Assembly: GCF_964355755.1 (NCBI RefSeq)
Contig: NC_092677.1
Coordinates: forward strand, 27,684,101 to 27,748,100
DNA length: 64,000 bases
DNA from: Antedon mediterranea
Taxonomy: Eukaryota; Echinodermata; Crinoidea; Comatulida; Antedonidae
Reading direction: 5' to 3'
Part shown: positions 1-12,400 of the stretch, piece after piece
Position numbering within the stretch: position 1 is the stretch's first letter
How the letters are laid out: every line of letters begins with the position of its first letter
Position numbers and translations under genes: made by a program
The notes under the pieces: generated by a model
The model's database searches: none
Told to the model about the DNA's origin: nothing
The model's input: the letters and a program-made list of their open reading frames with translations, nothing else

Positions 1-1162
1 CGAAATGTTTTTCTTTACATCTTTTTCTCGTAGTAGATAGATGATGATGATGAACACAGACAGAATTCGGACCTTTGCGAAGCCTTATGATGAGTGAAAA
101 TTAATAGTCTTTGTGTAGCTTTAAAGACGACCATTGTATTTTATTTTTTAACAGAATAGTGTCATGTAGAGATAATGAGGCCTAAAATGTAAATTCATGT
201 TATTGTTTGAGACCAAACAAATGACCAATACTCAATGTAATCAATGTGTTTTCAATAAAAGGTATACTTATTTTATAAATTGAACACAAGTGATCATTTT
301 GTATTAGGTGACAAATAGTGATAATGTTTAGTTTTGTTTTGTGTCCATTGATTTTATATAATTTTAAGCAAATTGTAGGCGCGCGTAAAATGCATGTTTT
401 GCACGCGCACATCGCTGCAACAAACATTTTTGTTTACAGATCAATTTCAAACATCATTCAAAACTAATGGCCAAAATGTGCTCAAATTAACAATTAATTA
501 TATTAATATAAAAACTATCCGTATTTATTGTAATTATAAACGGTGCGATTTAAAATTAGCAATAAACTTTATATACATTTATCATTTGTGTGTTGTATGT
601 GTTTTGTGGATATATACATTGTAAGGAGACACGGTGTGAGTTTTATTTCAGATTTAGCGTTCATGCTGTTTTGGATAATTTGAACTTTTGCACCGCGAGT
701 CTCTTTTCCATACGGTTATTTCAAGATGATTTTTGCATATTTCAATAGCGAGCTATTCGCAGCCTCGGTAAAAGAACTGTGAATCGACCAAATGCAATCC
801 CGGAATTAACAGAAGGGTGTATATTGTATTTGTTTTAATTCACATTTATTCAGCAATATAACAAATTACATTACAGGGATTTTACAGAGACAAGTAATTG
901 TCTGTAGTCGTAAGACCCTTTAGAAAAAAAAATATTATCACAAAGGAAAAAAAACATGAAAACAGTTTTTAGTCGCGTGGACGCGACTCTATAGTTCACT
1001 ATGTCGGTCTGTCGGTCTGTCTGTCGGTCCGGTATCACTATGCGTTTTTGCACGTGACTTATGGCTGTTGGCCTTGTTAAATGTATTGTTGATATGATAA
1101 TACTGACACATCTTACAAAAATAAACAGAAAAATCTACGCAAACTGTGTATTAAGCGAGACG
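1..1162. other. no gene seen; repeats only
   Basis: No convincing coding exon is visible. The reading frames here are short, AT-driven and lack splice context. The stretch holds one copy of the GTCGGT-type dispersed repeat (about 967-1078). The last part is the 3' flank of the minus-strand speriolin-like gene. Confidence 0.5.
967..1078 (+). repeat. dispersed GTCGGT-repeat element, copy 1
   Basis: The block runs from TTTTTAGTCGCGTGGACG through a run of GTCGGTCTGTCGGTC to GGCCTTGTTAAAT. It matches 20620-20739 almost base for base, and a diverged third copy lies at 62245-62310. The flanking sequences differ, so this is an interspersed element with an internal TCGG/TCTG microsatellite. Its class is unknown. 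Confidence 0.75.
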
Positions 1163-1168
1163 TTTATT
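1163..1168 (-). terminator. polyadenylation signal for the speriolin-like gene
   Basis: AATAAA on the minus strand lies about 40 bases beyond the stop codon at 1206. Position and orientation fit a short 3' UTR. Confidence 0.5.
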
Positions 1169-1205
1169 GTTACGTTTTGTATAGGCCTTAAAATGATGTA
1201 ACCCA

Positions 1206-2369
1206 TTAAAATAGAAATAACTGAAAACCATCGATCCTCGACATTGCTTTTAGGCTGGTCAGCAATATCAACATATCAAAACGTTCGGTTTGCTCGAGTT
1301 GGAGATCATCTAATAACGCATTAAAGCACGCCTCCTCTAGGTAAGGCTCTGTCGTCTCCGCAGTTCTGTTCATAATATTGAGTCGTCCAAATTTGTTAAC
1401 AATTGCAACTAAGCGAGAAGGATGATATTCGATGTCGAAACCTAGCGGACTTAAAAATGTAACCACTTTTCGAAGTTTGTCTATGAAATGTTGACGCATT
1501 GATAAATCACCAGCACTTTCAACATCTATCATCGTTGTCATAGTAAGTAATGTGTAACCGTAGAAACGTCTTTTACTGTTTTTTTGGTCAGTCATTCTGA
1601 AAATGTAGGAGACTATTCGACGATCGAGTTGGAAAGCTATCTCACCAATTATTCTCAACTTTAATTCTCTTTCTTCTTGAGTACCTTGACTTAAAGACGC
1701 CGCGGAAGCGCCTAAACTAAAATCAGTTCTCGTCAGAGGGCGCTTGTCTATATACTCCATTTCAGTTAATGCAGATGCATCTGATAGTCTACTTCTTGAG
1801 GAGGTCTCATTCATTATATTTTTCTTAGGAGTAGAATGTATTTTGGGCTGAAATGTCTCTGTGTAAGATCTGTCAGTTTGATCACGTGATTTGTGATTTG
1901 TTTCTCTGATTGGTTGAGTGTTTTTAAATATAGGTATACTACAATCACATGTTATTCCTTCAACTGCATGCGCGCATTGTTTAGATTTATTTTCATAAAC
2001 AATTGTAGAAAGTTCCTTTTGTGGAATACTGCAACATGTTTCTCCATTATTTTCTATAAAAAGATATTTATAACATTTTATTTCTTAGTTATTATTAATC
2101 GGCGCTTTGATATATACTGCAATATAGTGATACACAGATTTTCGATATTATCACTTACCTCTAGAAATGTTCAATCGTTTTCCAGACATCCAACTTGCAA
2201 GAACACTAATCAAAGTTGCTGATTTCAAATCAGAATTTTCTTTCAGCAATTCCAGTTGAGATTTTAAAGAACGATTTTCCTCTTGTAGTAATGCGTTTGT
2301 TTCGTTGACTAATTTGTTTGATAAAACAAAGCCACTACTTTTTTCACCTTTATTGTTAAATGTGGACAT
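1206..2369 (-). CDS. SPATC1L: speriolin-like protein (SPATC1/SPATC1L family)
   Basis: Two coding exons on the minus strand: 2369-2159 (donor AG|GTAAGT) and 1858-1206 (acceptor ..TTACACAG). The phases join and give about 287 aa. Residues about 24-52 form a Leu/Glu-rich coiled coil. The C-terminal ~150 residues match the speriolin C-terminal domain: the core G-E-I-A-F-Q-L-D-R-R followed by an aromatic 'R-F-Y-G-Y/F-T' segment, then a helical end finishing in F-Q-L-F-L-F where vertebrate members end in a similar hydrophobic tail. Speriolins are centrosome or sperm-neck proteins that bind CDC20 in mammals, so a sperm or cilium role is inferred from family knowledge. The acceptor has a weak pyrimidine tract, so the exon 2 start is the least certain point. 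An extra 5' exon is not excluded. The gene is divergent from the CRAL-TRIO gene downstream. Confidence 0.8.
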
Positions 2370-2475
2370 TTTACAGAATATTTACGTCACGCCAAATGAA
2401 TACTATTAAAACCATTATTTTGTTTTACTTACTATGAACGTACGTCCGCCGTACAGTACAAATAAAAACTGCGTT

Positions 2476-2552
2476 GTATCTTAGTAACAAGAGTAACACG
2501 TTTCATTGTATCTTAGTAACAAGAGTAACGCGTTTCGCTGTATCTTAGTAAC
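2476..2552. promoter_or_regulatory. three tandem X-box-like (RFX) motifs
   Basis: GTATCTTAGTAAC occurs at 2476-2488, 2508-2520 and 2540-2552, exactly 32 bp apart, inside a direct repeat. It fits the RFX X-box form of two half-sites around a short spacer (GTHNYY..RRNAAC). The array lies 107-183 bp upstream of the start codon of the minus-strand speriolin-like gene, where a proximal promoter is expected. RFX factors drive ciliary and spermatogenic genes, which fits that gene. Binding itself is inference. Confidence 0.5.
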
Positions 2553-2947
2553 AGGAGTAACGCGCACAACTATTCCTGTTTATATTTGAAATAGCGCCAC
2601 CATGTCATAGTCTTTATCATCAATTGCGCGGCGTACGCCCTTTTGATAAGATGTTGTCAAAGGTCAATGCTATTTATCAAATCTTTATGTATTTAACCGT
2701 CAATGTTTGCATATGATTTAACATTGTGTTTTTTAATTTGAAAAAAAATGAAACTATTACACAACCACCAGGAACATAAACAGCTATAGGGCGTGAACCG
2801 AAAGATTAATGACTAGACCTAATAGTGATAATGAATTTATGAAACACATAATTATACACTTGAATCTTGATAAAAAGAAAGAAATATCAGCTAACAACTG
2901 AATGTAACGAAGATTATGAGAAGGTGGTTTGGCGTTTGGTTAGCACA

Positions 2948-3105
2948 CAATCCAATCTCACGAGGACACGCAACGCAAGGACGTCGTAAGCACAATAAGT
3001 AATTTTACCAATCACGAGCTAGATTTGTCTGCGTTTAACTGTTGTCACATTGGTAACTCGCGTGCGTTGCGCTACGTATTTGCGCGTCATAGTGGGAATC
3101 AAGAT
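2948..3105. mobile_element. MITE family A, degenerate copy
   Basis: CACGCAACGCAAGGACGT at the left and GCGTTGCGCTACG with AGTGGGAA at the right are inverted relative to each other. They match the better copies at 55242-55403 and 60761-60942. This copy is old and shows more mismatches. Confidence 0.5.
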
Positions 3106-3687
3106 TAACACACTGATTGGTAGAATAGGATCGACTCAATAACTATTGAGGCTTATGGTTATCCTGTGGGATTAAAAGTTCTATCTTCACGTCCGTAGGA
3201 GCATTGGAGGCCGAATTAACATTTCGAAATGTCACAAATATGGAAGACTGAAAGATGAGGATTGATGAATTAGACTTTGATCTGTATTAGAGGTGCATTG
3301 AATTAAAGAACGTTATGATAATAATTAATGATTAACTAAAATTGATATTTTGTATTTGCATTATCATCACTATCACCAGTAGTGGTCACTATTTCATTCC
3401 TAGACTACACAGACTACACGACATTTATTCTCAACCAAAACCAGGTAAGACTTATTTTTTCCACTTTTGTAGAAAACCTATTATTTCTAATTATTATGCC
3501 GTTATTTTTTGTTGTAAATGCGATTATAATGATATTGCTTTCCTTAAGCTGTCGTGCACTCGCACATGTGAACGCAAAATGGTTATGCCTAGCCTACTCG
3601 ATGGCTGATTGATCACAAACTACTTTGAAACTGCTTGACAGGATGACTACCCTACGACGATGGGCATCACTGATGGGACTTAATACA

Positions 3688-3985
3688 CCATGCATGTTAT
3701 AATGCACTCGGCCTAAACGCATTTTATTTGAAGACGGTATGTGCACTTGATGTAAACGCATTTGCTGACGAAAAACGCGTTTACTTTGCTGACGGTATGC
3801 GATGTAAACGCATTTAATTTGGTAAATACGGATGGGATACCATGTATAATGCACTCGACGCATTTTATTTGCTGACGGTAAGCACTCGATGTAAACGCAT
3901 TTAATTTGGTAAATACGAACGGGATACCATGTATATTGCACTCGACGCATTTTACTTGCTGACGGATAAGCATTCGAATGCGTTT
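3688..3985. repeat. degenerate tandem repeat, ~87-bp unit
   Basis: GATGTAAACGCATTT recurs at 3749, 3801 and 3888. Around it the blocks GGTAAATACG, GGGATACCATGTAT, GCACTCGACGCATTTTA and TTGCTGACGG repeat in order. The last two units are about 87 bp long and about 90% alike; the first is partial. Confidence 0.75.
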
Positions 3986-5072
3986 ATAAGCACAATACTG
4001 TAAAACACTATTTTAATTGATTATTTTACGAAGAGGCCAATGAGGACACGCCCTTCCATTTTGAAAGAAACAGAACCACGAACTTAAAATACACCGTCGA
4101 TTTCCTCCTGTAACACTCAATATAATAATTGTAGGCTACTAATTAAATATTTATTCACTGTCGTTGAGTGTGCTTGTCTAATAACAGCACGTTATTGGAT
4201 CAATCGATGTCATACCTTCTATTCATCGTTGCTTATAGAATAAGACAAACAAAGATATTCAATGAAGCTGTATTATTCAGCGATTTTTGTAGTAACTGGC
4301 GGCATGATGAGGCTCAGAAAATACTGAGTGAAGAAAGTCACAATGACAGATATGCTCACGTCGCCATGTTAACATGTTGCTGTTTTAATACATAGCCATT
4401 CATGTTGTAAGTATTATCTCGATACGGTAGCATTAACATAATATGTATAATTAATTGATATTACTAAGCGTGGTATACGTGTTAAGAGATCAGCACGATC
4501 GACGCAACGCGCGGTCAAGATGACATTCCGTGTGCTGATAAGCTCCCTGTTTATTTCATTTGACAATACAACAGCGCTTTTAACAAATAGATATATTTTT
4601 TTAGTTTTTAATTTTCATATAAAGGTAGTAAATGTCCATGAAATTAACTTTGCTTTTGAGTGCTATTAGCCAATTATAGCTGTGGTTATAATACGTAATA
4701 CTGTACGAGTATTCTAGCCGTTCGGGACCGTACAAAATGCCCAAGATACACTGACGTGAGAAACAAGCTAATTGTAAACGAGTAACCCTGCCCCACCAAA
4801 ACGACACCTTGACAGCAGTCGCCATACATACCCCACTTAAAACTCCTGGCATGATTACCCATGGCTACACTAAAACGACGCCTAGACAACAGTATCCAAC
4901 AAGTTGGTGCACAATGCTCGGATTGTGTTGTTGATTGTTGTATTTAATTTTTTTTAACGTTCATCTTTTTCACAAAGATAAGTAGGTTAAGCGTAGACTT
5001 ACCTCCTTGTGATCTTTTTGAAAATGGCAATAATTCTAGTACACAATGATACTTTTGTGTCGACCGAGTCCA

Positions 5073-5256
5073 AATACTTGACAAATAAACCACAATGCTA
5101 AAAATGTCCCGGATCCAGCCACGTGCCTTTACACTTTCAATCTTCAGTCAAGTTATTCTTTACATGTAAAGAATAACTTGACTGAAGATTGAAAGTGTAA
5201 AGGCACGTGGCTGGATCCGGGAAATGTTTAGCATTGTGGTTTATTTGTCAAGTATT
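5073..5256. repeat. 184-bp near-perfect palindrome with no loop
   Basis: The two 92-base arms are reverse complements around the centre TACA|TGTA (5164/5165), with only about two mismatches (in the AAAATGTC / GAAATGTTT segment). There is no spacer. The outer ends are AATACTTG / CAAGTATT. It contains no recognisable coding sequence. It could be a foldback element, a hairpin-derived duplication or an assembly artefact. Confidence 0.85.
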
Positions 5257-5592
5257 TTTTACTACACTACATAAAATTATTACGAGTACAAATAACGGGA
5301 AATAACGATGGTAAAGTTAAATTGATCGTAATTACAACAAAGATGACCTGTTAAGTGCATACACCGATCCATCGATAGACCTGCTCAGCAATGAACGATG
5401 GCATCGTTCATGGGAACACGTCGACAACGTATTTCATACGGTATGCTGTATACATATATAATATTGTGTGATATGAGCCGATATATCCAAATTCAACGTC
5501 ACAGAACATATGAGAAATAATCTTTTCTATTATTTAATATAAATAGGCCTATATATTGTATTTTCAGTAAAGTAAAAGACACGAAATCCAAA

Positions 5593-7351
5593 ATGCCGGC
5601 TGAGCCAAGCGATAAAGAGAAAGAAGAGAAGATGAAAGAACTCCTGTACCGGATGCAAGACGTTGAAGATGACGAAGGATTTGCAAAAATGGAAAATACG
5701 TAAGAAATCATTTTGTTACAACTTAACAGACGCGTGGCAACGCACAAGGAAGTGCGTGAGCGCAACGCAAGTAATTTGACCATTCACAAGCGGTAGATCA
5801 TTATCCGAATTATCGCTTGTCATTAACCAACTTGTTTGCGTTGCCCTTACGCCCTTTCATGCGTTGCGTCTCATAAGGGCAGGAGTTGACGTTGAAGTTT
5901 GTAACAAAACCACTTTTTAGATATCGTTTTATTTATTATCCGGTAGCTGGAATATATTTTGAAGCTGTTAAATTTATATTTTTCTTTTACAGCCGGATGC
6001 GGTACTTAGTAGGATATGAGTGGGACTTAGAAGAAGCCGAAATCCGCTTACGAGATACCGTTCAATGGAGAAAAGAACGGCGTCCTCTTGAGGCAGACTG
6101 TAAATATTGTGAGGATCAGCCTGGATTTCATGCTTGGGTAGGTTTTATATATCTTTATAATTTATGTGTTGCATAAAATTACATAATGTATTGTAATATT
6201 GTATAAATAAAAAGTAATCATAATAATAACATATTGAATTTTTAATTATGTATACATATTATGTATACATATTATGTATACGTATTTTACCTTACGTATA
6301 GCGTCAAGTTGGTCACGACAAGACTGGTAGACCTGTCATTTACTCATGCTTTGCACAAGCCTCAACTCAGCACTATACAGCCGAGGATAATGTACAGCAT
6401 TTATTACATTTGGCCGAGAACGCCAAGAGAAGTATGTTACAAGACGCTTGCAGATGGGTGTGGGTCCTTGATGTAACAGGTAGGCCAATGTTAAAACAAT
6501 TATCAGCAGCACATGAAAAAAGAAACCCATAAATTTACGCGCGCGTTCACAAAGTTCTCTTTTCATCAGCGGGTGCACGCGCAAGTCAACGTGTGTTTAT
6601 TTTTCATGGTACGTACATGTCAATCCTGTTAATTGCGTGCAATACGGTAAGATTTTAAATGTTCAATAGGCACAACTCAAGTCAGTTGACCAATTAAAGG
6701 CGACATTTCAATCCGTCTCGTCGTGATTGTCAAATTACCTACTTGTATTGTGGTAGTTTGTTTATGGTAGTATTAATGTTGACACTGTGATTGTTTTTAG
6801 GAATGACCCTATCTGCTTGTAATCCACGTCTGGGTAGCGCCGTCAACTCTGTGATAGCTACCCACTACACTGAACGTCTTGGAAACGTAATCATTGTGAA
6901 CCATGGGTGGTTGTTTGAAGGTGCTTGGAAGGCCATTAAGATATTCGTACACAAAAATACGCTAGCTAAAGCTAGGCTAGCCAGAGGTGACAACAAAATC
7001 GAAAAATGTTTCGAGGAATTCTTTGACCCAAGTCTGACACGGTGGTTTTTGCAAGAACTACGATTAAACAAGCACAAACCGATGTTGCCTTCACAAAAGT
7101 CATTCTGGAAACCACCAGATGATCCAGACTCACATGATCCACGCGGCTGTCCAGACTATGTCAGGAATTACTTGGATCCATATTACAGACAAGTTGTTTG
7201 TAAACAGACGGGAATGTCCAGGGACGAACTACCAAAGACGCCACCTATGCACGAACCTCATCCTAACTATGTCCAAGATATGCGTGAGCGCGCCAAAAGA
7301 CAACAGTCACGAAATCAAGACGATGAAGAAGATATTAACCAAGATTGGTGA
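5593..7351 (+). CDS. SEC14/CRAL-TRIO domain lipid-transfer protein
   Basis: Four exons: 5593-5699, 5993-6137, 6302-6479 and 6801-7351. All junctions are GT-AG with phases 2, 0 and 1; the product is about 326 aa. Residues about 15-85 form the helical CRAL-TRIO N-terminal part, with the typical L-V-G-Y-E-W-D-L-E-E-A run. Residues about 95-235 form the lipid-binding SEC14 fold: D-K-T-G-R-P-V near the start, W-V-L-D-V-T-G before the last junction, then the L-G-N-V-I-I-V-N strand and the W-x-x-I-K-I-F gate helix region. The tail (about 260-326) is charged and low-complexity and ends in D-E-E-D-I-N-Q-D-W. Family members move phosphoinositides or other hydrophobic ligands between membranes. The closest subfamily appears to be the single-domain SEC14-like proteins without a GOLD domain. 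The start ATG lies in AAAATGC with an in-frame charged N-terminus. The ligand cannot be told from sequence. Confidence 0.9.
5727..5880. mobile_element. MITE family A copy in CRAL-TRIO intron 1
   Basis: It contains GAGCGCAACGCAAGTAATTT and, inverted, AACTTGTTTGCGTTGCCCTT. These flank a centre with CAAGCG..CGCTTG, as in the other family A copies. It lies wholly inside intron 1. Confidence 0.6.
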
Positions 7352-9484
7352 TTGAACTTATAAATACACACCTCTCTTTAATCAACCAAGAAGAGTGATT
7401 GGATGAATATACACATTTTCGCGTACTGTATATACGCGCGCGTATCCGTTCTAGCTTAATGCGCGCCTAGTCTAGAGAGTAACTGCAACTGCACTCAATG
7501 CAAACGTGCCGTCTAATCTTAATCAGGTTGGTTCACCGGCCAACTGTACTCAACTACGCGTCTACGCTAACGCCAGTGATTCTTCGATTGTGATTGGTTG
7601 TTTGCAGCCGCGAATTTAAGTGGAAAATTAATAATTATTTTAGCAAAGAAATTTACAAATCACCACAATGGTGCTTGAGTTTTTGTGTGATACTGCTGCT
7701 GCGGCTGATGAAGTGAGAATTATGTTTAATTAGCTCAAGACTTTTCCTTGATTTGTGCAATAATCAAATATACAATTTATATACGTGTTTAACGAAATTT
7801 ATAAATTAGATATTTATAAGTGATTTTGTAAAATTATAATAAAAGATAATTTTAAACAATCATTTGACACGTCAATTCATTTTAGTAAATGTCTCTCAAA
7901 ATGCGATTTTTTATCGTTAGGAACAGTGTACGGTAAAATTAGGTAATGAAAACCGTGGTGCGGAAAAAGTATATACCGGTATTGAACAATTTGAACAACT
8001 ATAAAAAAGAGAAATGGCAACCTTTGGACTGTTTACCCAGTCTCAATAGGTCGCCCCTCTAAACCTATCAAGCCTCTGATGAAGTTTTATATCATTATAA
8101 TAACTAACCAGTGTTAGTACAGCCTCAATTGATTTATGTTGAATGCGTCCGTAAAATATTCGTATTTTGTTGTTGGCTCTATGAAAGAGATTTAATTGTG
8201 CACGGAGGAGGAAACCTGTCACAAAATAATTCGAGTTCACACACAAACCTTCATTATTATAATATACGCTCTGAACTTGTCCATTGTTTGAACAACAGAA
8301 TGGAAATACCCCAGTATACGTTGTGCTTTTGTGCCGGTAATGCGAAAGAAAATTCTAGAATCGCAGTTATTATATAATAATTGTTAAGCGTAAATATAGT
8401 AACAAAACGTAGGTGTTCTTTATCAAGACGAATGTCTAGGCATGCGCACTAGTAGTATGAACAACTGAATGTTTTTGTAGAAATAAACAAGGAAATTAAA
8501 TAGAAGAAATACAATAATGTTATAAATTCAATGTAGACTGGAATAACTAATTCCTCCTCTGTGTTATCATGACGTCATACACCAAGACAGTTCCGGGGAT
8601 TTCCACACTGCTATTTTTGCTGTGGTTTCCAATTAACAATACAACGTAGGCTAAAAGAAATCATTGATTCGTATTGTCTTCATGTCTCGGAAGTATAACC
8701 GAGCAAAGAATTGCTGTACTGGGTGTGTAAGATACATGGTAGGTTCTGTAGTCCCTGTTAAACAAACTAGGTTTATTGGTATTAATATAGGCAGGTAATT
8801 TGAAGAAGACTGTATAGCAGCCGGTAGATCATATCCTAAGCATGGCTTTATAAGCGGCTAAATTTGACTGTAGCTCGTTCTTTGTCAATGACGAAATTAT
8901 AGTTGTTGCGAAACCGATAGTCAGAAATATGCTGAATGTCCTAAAAGAGAAATTGTAAGTATATGGTATTCTAAGCAACAATAGCTAAGCTTGGTCCACA
9001 ACCGGGAATACATGGACATACACTATTCTTGAGTTTTTGCTGTTGCCAACACTCATGTTGGAAATTCCATGTTTTTCGTTTATTGTGTGCAGACATAACA
9101 CTATAGTGGCGAATGTACCATGAGAAAAATCGATTTTCTCTGAATTCAAACACCTACCAAAATGCCTCCACCATTAAATATAATGGACTGTCGAACCGGC
9201 ATGACATTTATTTATATTTTATTTAAGCTTACGTCATTATTTTCAATTATTAATACATTCTGAATTTAAATGTTTCATATGCACATTTTCAAATGTAGAG
9301 TCCGAGAAATTGGCGGGTGATATAGGATATCGTTCCGGTAGGTAACATGCCATTTTATTCCTATTTTGATTGACCTACTGTACTCAATAATTAAGAGCCT
9401 GAAAGAACGAAGTCAACAATATTCGAGTTACAAATTGACATTACGGACAACACGAACTTAGACCGAGGCGTCGAAAAGGAAACA
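7352..9484. other. intergenic, no gene recognised
   Basis: No exon or RNA gene could be supported. A candidate polyadenylation signal AATAAA lies near 7839, downstream of the CRAL-TRIO stop. The frame at 8111-8377 has no family resemblance or splice context. The end of the stretch should contain the promoter of the zinc-finger gene, but no TATA box stands out. Confidence 0.45.
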
Positions 9485-12400
9485 ATGGGCCAAAACCACA
9501 CGGGCCTTAGCGAACCAAGCTCAGATGAAGAAAAAAGGAAAACTACAAAGAACAAAAACGGAGGGAAAACAAGTGAGAAACAGAAGAAAAAATTGTCAAT
9601 AAAATCTATGAAAAGATCTATGAAACGTAGCAAAGATCAACCTGAATCTTTACAAGAAGCAACAAAACCAGCAAACACATTTGAAAATAAATGTTCGGAA
9701 GATAGGAGAGAGGAGTCGGATGTTGCATCTTCTACGTCAGAGCAATATTTGTCGTCTGCTAAATGCCGAGAATCAGAGAGCGGAGTGACGTCATCACCTA
9801 AAGATTCGTCAACGACAAATAAACCAGATGTCAAAGGTGAATACGAACTACACATAATATTCAGTGCTTACAATTAAGGGCAGTATATATTAAGACTTAT
9901 TTTCGTAAAAAATAGGGTTTGTGATACATTTCAGATATTACCTAACTGAGGCCTTATCATTTCAGAAAAAGATTTGTCTTCAAATGATTGTCAGGCGAAG
10001 ATGGAGTCACACGTTGATACACAAATGCATACTATTGACATGAATATAGGACATCTTCCAATCATCAGAATTGACCCAACTCAGAAGAAGCAGAAGAAAC
10101 AAGCTGGAGAAGACATAACACGTGCTTTAACAGATGAGGTCACTAATGACTCAAACGTTGATACAGGTAGGTTGGAATTTAGTGTACTACTGTTAAGCCT
10201 AAAATAAACTAAAAATGTTCAGTTGACGTCACTACAAAGATTATTTCAAACTAACCAATCTCTGTTTTCAAAACAGACATGTGTGAGACATGTGGAATCA
10301 AGAATGGCACAATGTCCTGTGATGTATGTGAACATTCCAGATGTGATAGTTGTGATAAAAAGTGGCACAACAATCCGAAAAGAAGAAGTCATCAACGAAG
10401 ATCTAAAAAAGAATCCTTGAATAAATCTATTGAAATAAAAGATAATTCTGATACAGGAGAAACTGAAAATGAAACAGAAGTGAATGGAATTAAGGACAAT
10501 ACTGACACATTATGTGAGACATGTGGGGTTAAGGTTGGTACCATGACTTGTGATGTATGTGGGAATTCTAGATGTGATAGTTGTGATAAAAAGTGGCACA
10601 ACAATCCCAAACGAAGAACTCATCAACGAACAGAAACTTTAAATAAATCTATTGAAATGAAGGAGCATTCTGATACAGGAAAAGCTGCAAAAGAACCAGA
10701 GTTAAATGGAACGAGGAAAGAGAGCCTAAAAGAAAATGAAAGTTTAGAAAAGTCATTGAAATCGGAAGAAGTTCAACAAAGAGGACAAAGTGTACCATTA
10801 AACAGCATTGAAATGCGATTAGAGCAAAAGAATTTAGAAAATATTGGACGTAATTATCCTGAATTAAAAAATTACGCAAATGTTCCTGAAGTATCTCACG
10901 AAAATGGTAGAGATAAATCGGATGTCTTTCAACCAAATCAGATGAGTACATGTTACAGGTCAGATAACGAAGAACTGTTAGGTGACAATAGCCAAGGTAA
11001 AAACGAAATACATAAGCCTAACATTTAGATATAACATGTTTAATTCAGTTCAAATAGACAGAAACAACAACTGGATATGTTTAACAAATACTAAATGTTT
11101 ATTTTATATAAAAGATGAGCTGTGTGTGCTCTGTGGTGTTGAAAAAGCTAGTATTCCGTGTCAACAGTGTGGTGACGCAAGATGCGTTCAATGTGACGCA
11201 AAATGGCATCGGCACAAAAACAGGAACAAACATATCAGGAACAAGACGCAAGTTTTGCAAGAGATTGCTGATGGAAATCCTAAGAAAGATACAGCCTCGA
11301 CGGCGGAAGAGTGTGAACCAGGAATCAAGAAAAATGATGAAAGAACCAACAAAACTGAATACCAAGAAAATGAAAATGATTTTGACAAACCGACTGAGTT
11401 TGGTAATTTAACTTTTTACATTTACATATTTGGTAGATTTTATAGTCAAGTCTGTAACGAAAAGAAGACGTGCTTAGATACGATAGAGCTTTTGTACGGC
11501 GCATGCGTTATATTTGTATCTTGGATGCAGATCAATGGATTTAACTTCGTTGTTGTACTGGTGATAGAAGTAATAATTTTGTACTTTAAGCTGTTTTAAT
11601 GTGATTAAAATGATTTCATTATTTTGTTTTTATCAAAACAGACATTTTTACTGAAGGCCTTACTACTCCAGAAAAAGCTTTATCTTTAAATGACCGTCAA
11701 ACGAAAGCGGATTCACATATTGATACACAAAAACATACTATAGACATGAATATAGGACCTCTTCCAATCATCAGAATTGACCCAACTCAGAAGCAGAAGA
11801 AACAAACTGCAGAAGGTATGACACGTCAAGGTTTAACAGATGAGGTCACTAATGACTCAAACGTTGATACAGGTAGGTTAGAAAATATTTTCTGCAGTTA
11901 ACGTCATTTCAAAGATTGTTTTACAAGTTAACCAATCTCTCTTAATTAAAGTAACTAAATATAACGTTTTATTCCAAACAGACATATTATGTGAGACATG
12001 TGGAGTAAAGAATGGCACGATTTCCTGTGATATATGTGAAAATTTCAGATGTGATAGTTGTGATAAAAAGTGGCATAACCACTCCAATAGAAGAACTCAT
12101 CAACCAAGACCTCGAAGGGAAACATTGAATAAAACTACTATTGAAACGGAAGAGAATTCTAAAAGAGAAGAAACTGCAGAAGAACTAGAGTTGAATGAAA
12201 TGACAGAAGAGAGCATAAAAGAAAATGTTGCAAACGTTGGACATTTCGAAAGTTTCGAAAAATCATTAAAATCGGAAAATAAAAAAGTTCAACAAAGAGG
12301 ACAAAGTGTACCATTGAGCAGTAACATTGAAGTAAACTTAGAGCAAAAGAATTTAGAAAATATTGGACGTAATTATCCTGAATTTGAAAATTACGCAACA

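Larger units (their letters stand above)
2370..5592. other. intergenic region with repeats
   Basis: No exon was recognised between the speriolin-like and CRAL-TRIO genes. The region holds the X-box array, a degenerate ACGCAACGC-type MITE (about 2948-3105), a degenerate ~87-bp tandem repeat (3688-3985) and a large palindrome (5073-5256). Frames open across 3594-3973 on the minus strand are translations of the tandem repeat and not genes. Confidence 0.6.

Noticed and set aside
871-1053. 60-codon minus-strand frame with D-R-Q-T-D-R-Q-T-D
   Set aside because: It translates the GTCGGT/GTCTGT microsatellite of the dispersed element.
3594-3973. Minus-strand frames with repeated Y-T-W-Y-P motifs
   Set aside because: They translate the ~87-bp tandem repeat; no exon structure.
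9391-9633. Minus-strand hydrophobic 80-codon frame
   Set aside because: Antisense shadow of the Lys/Ser-rich first exon of the zinc-finger gene.
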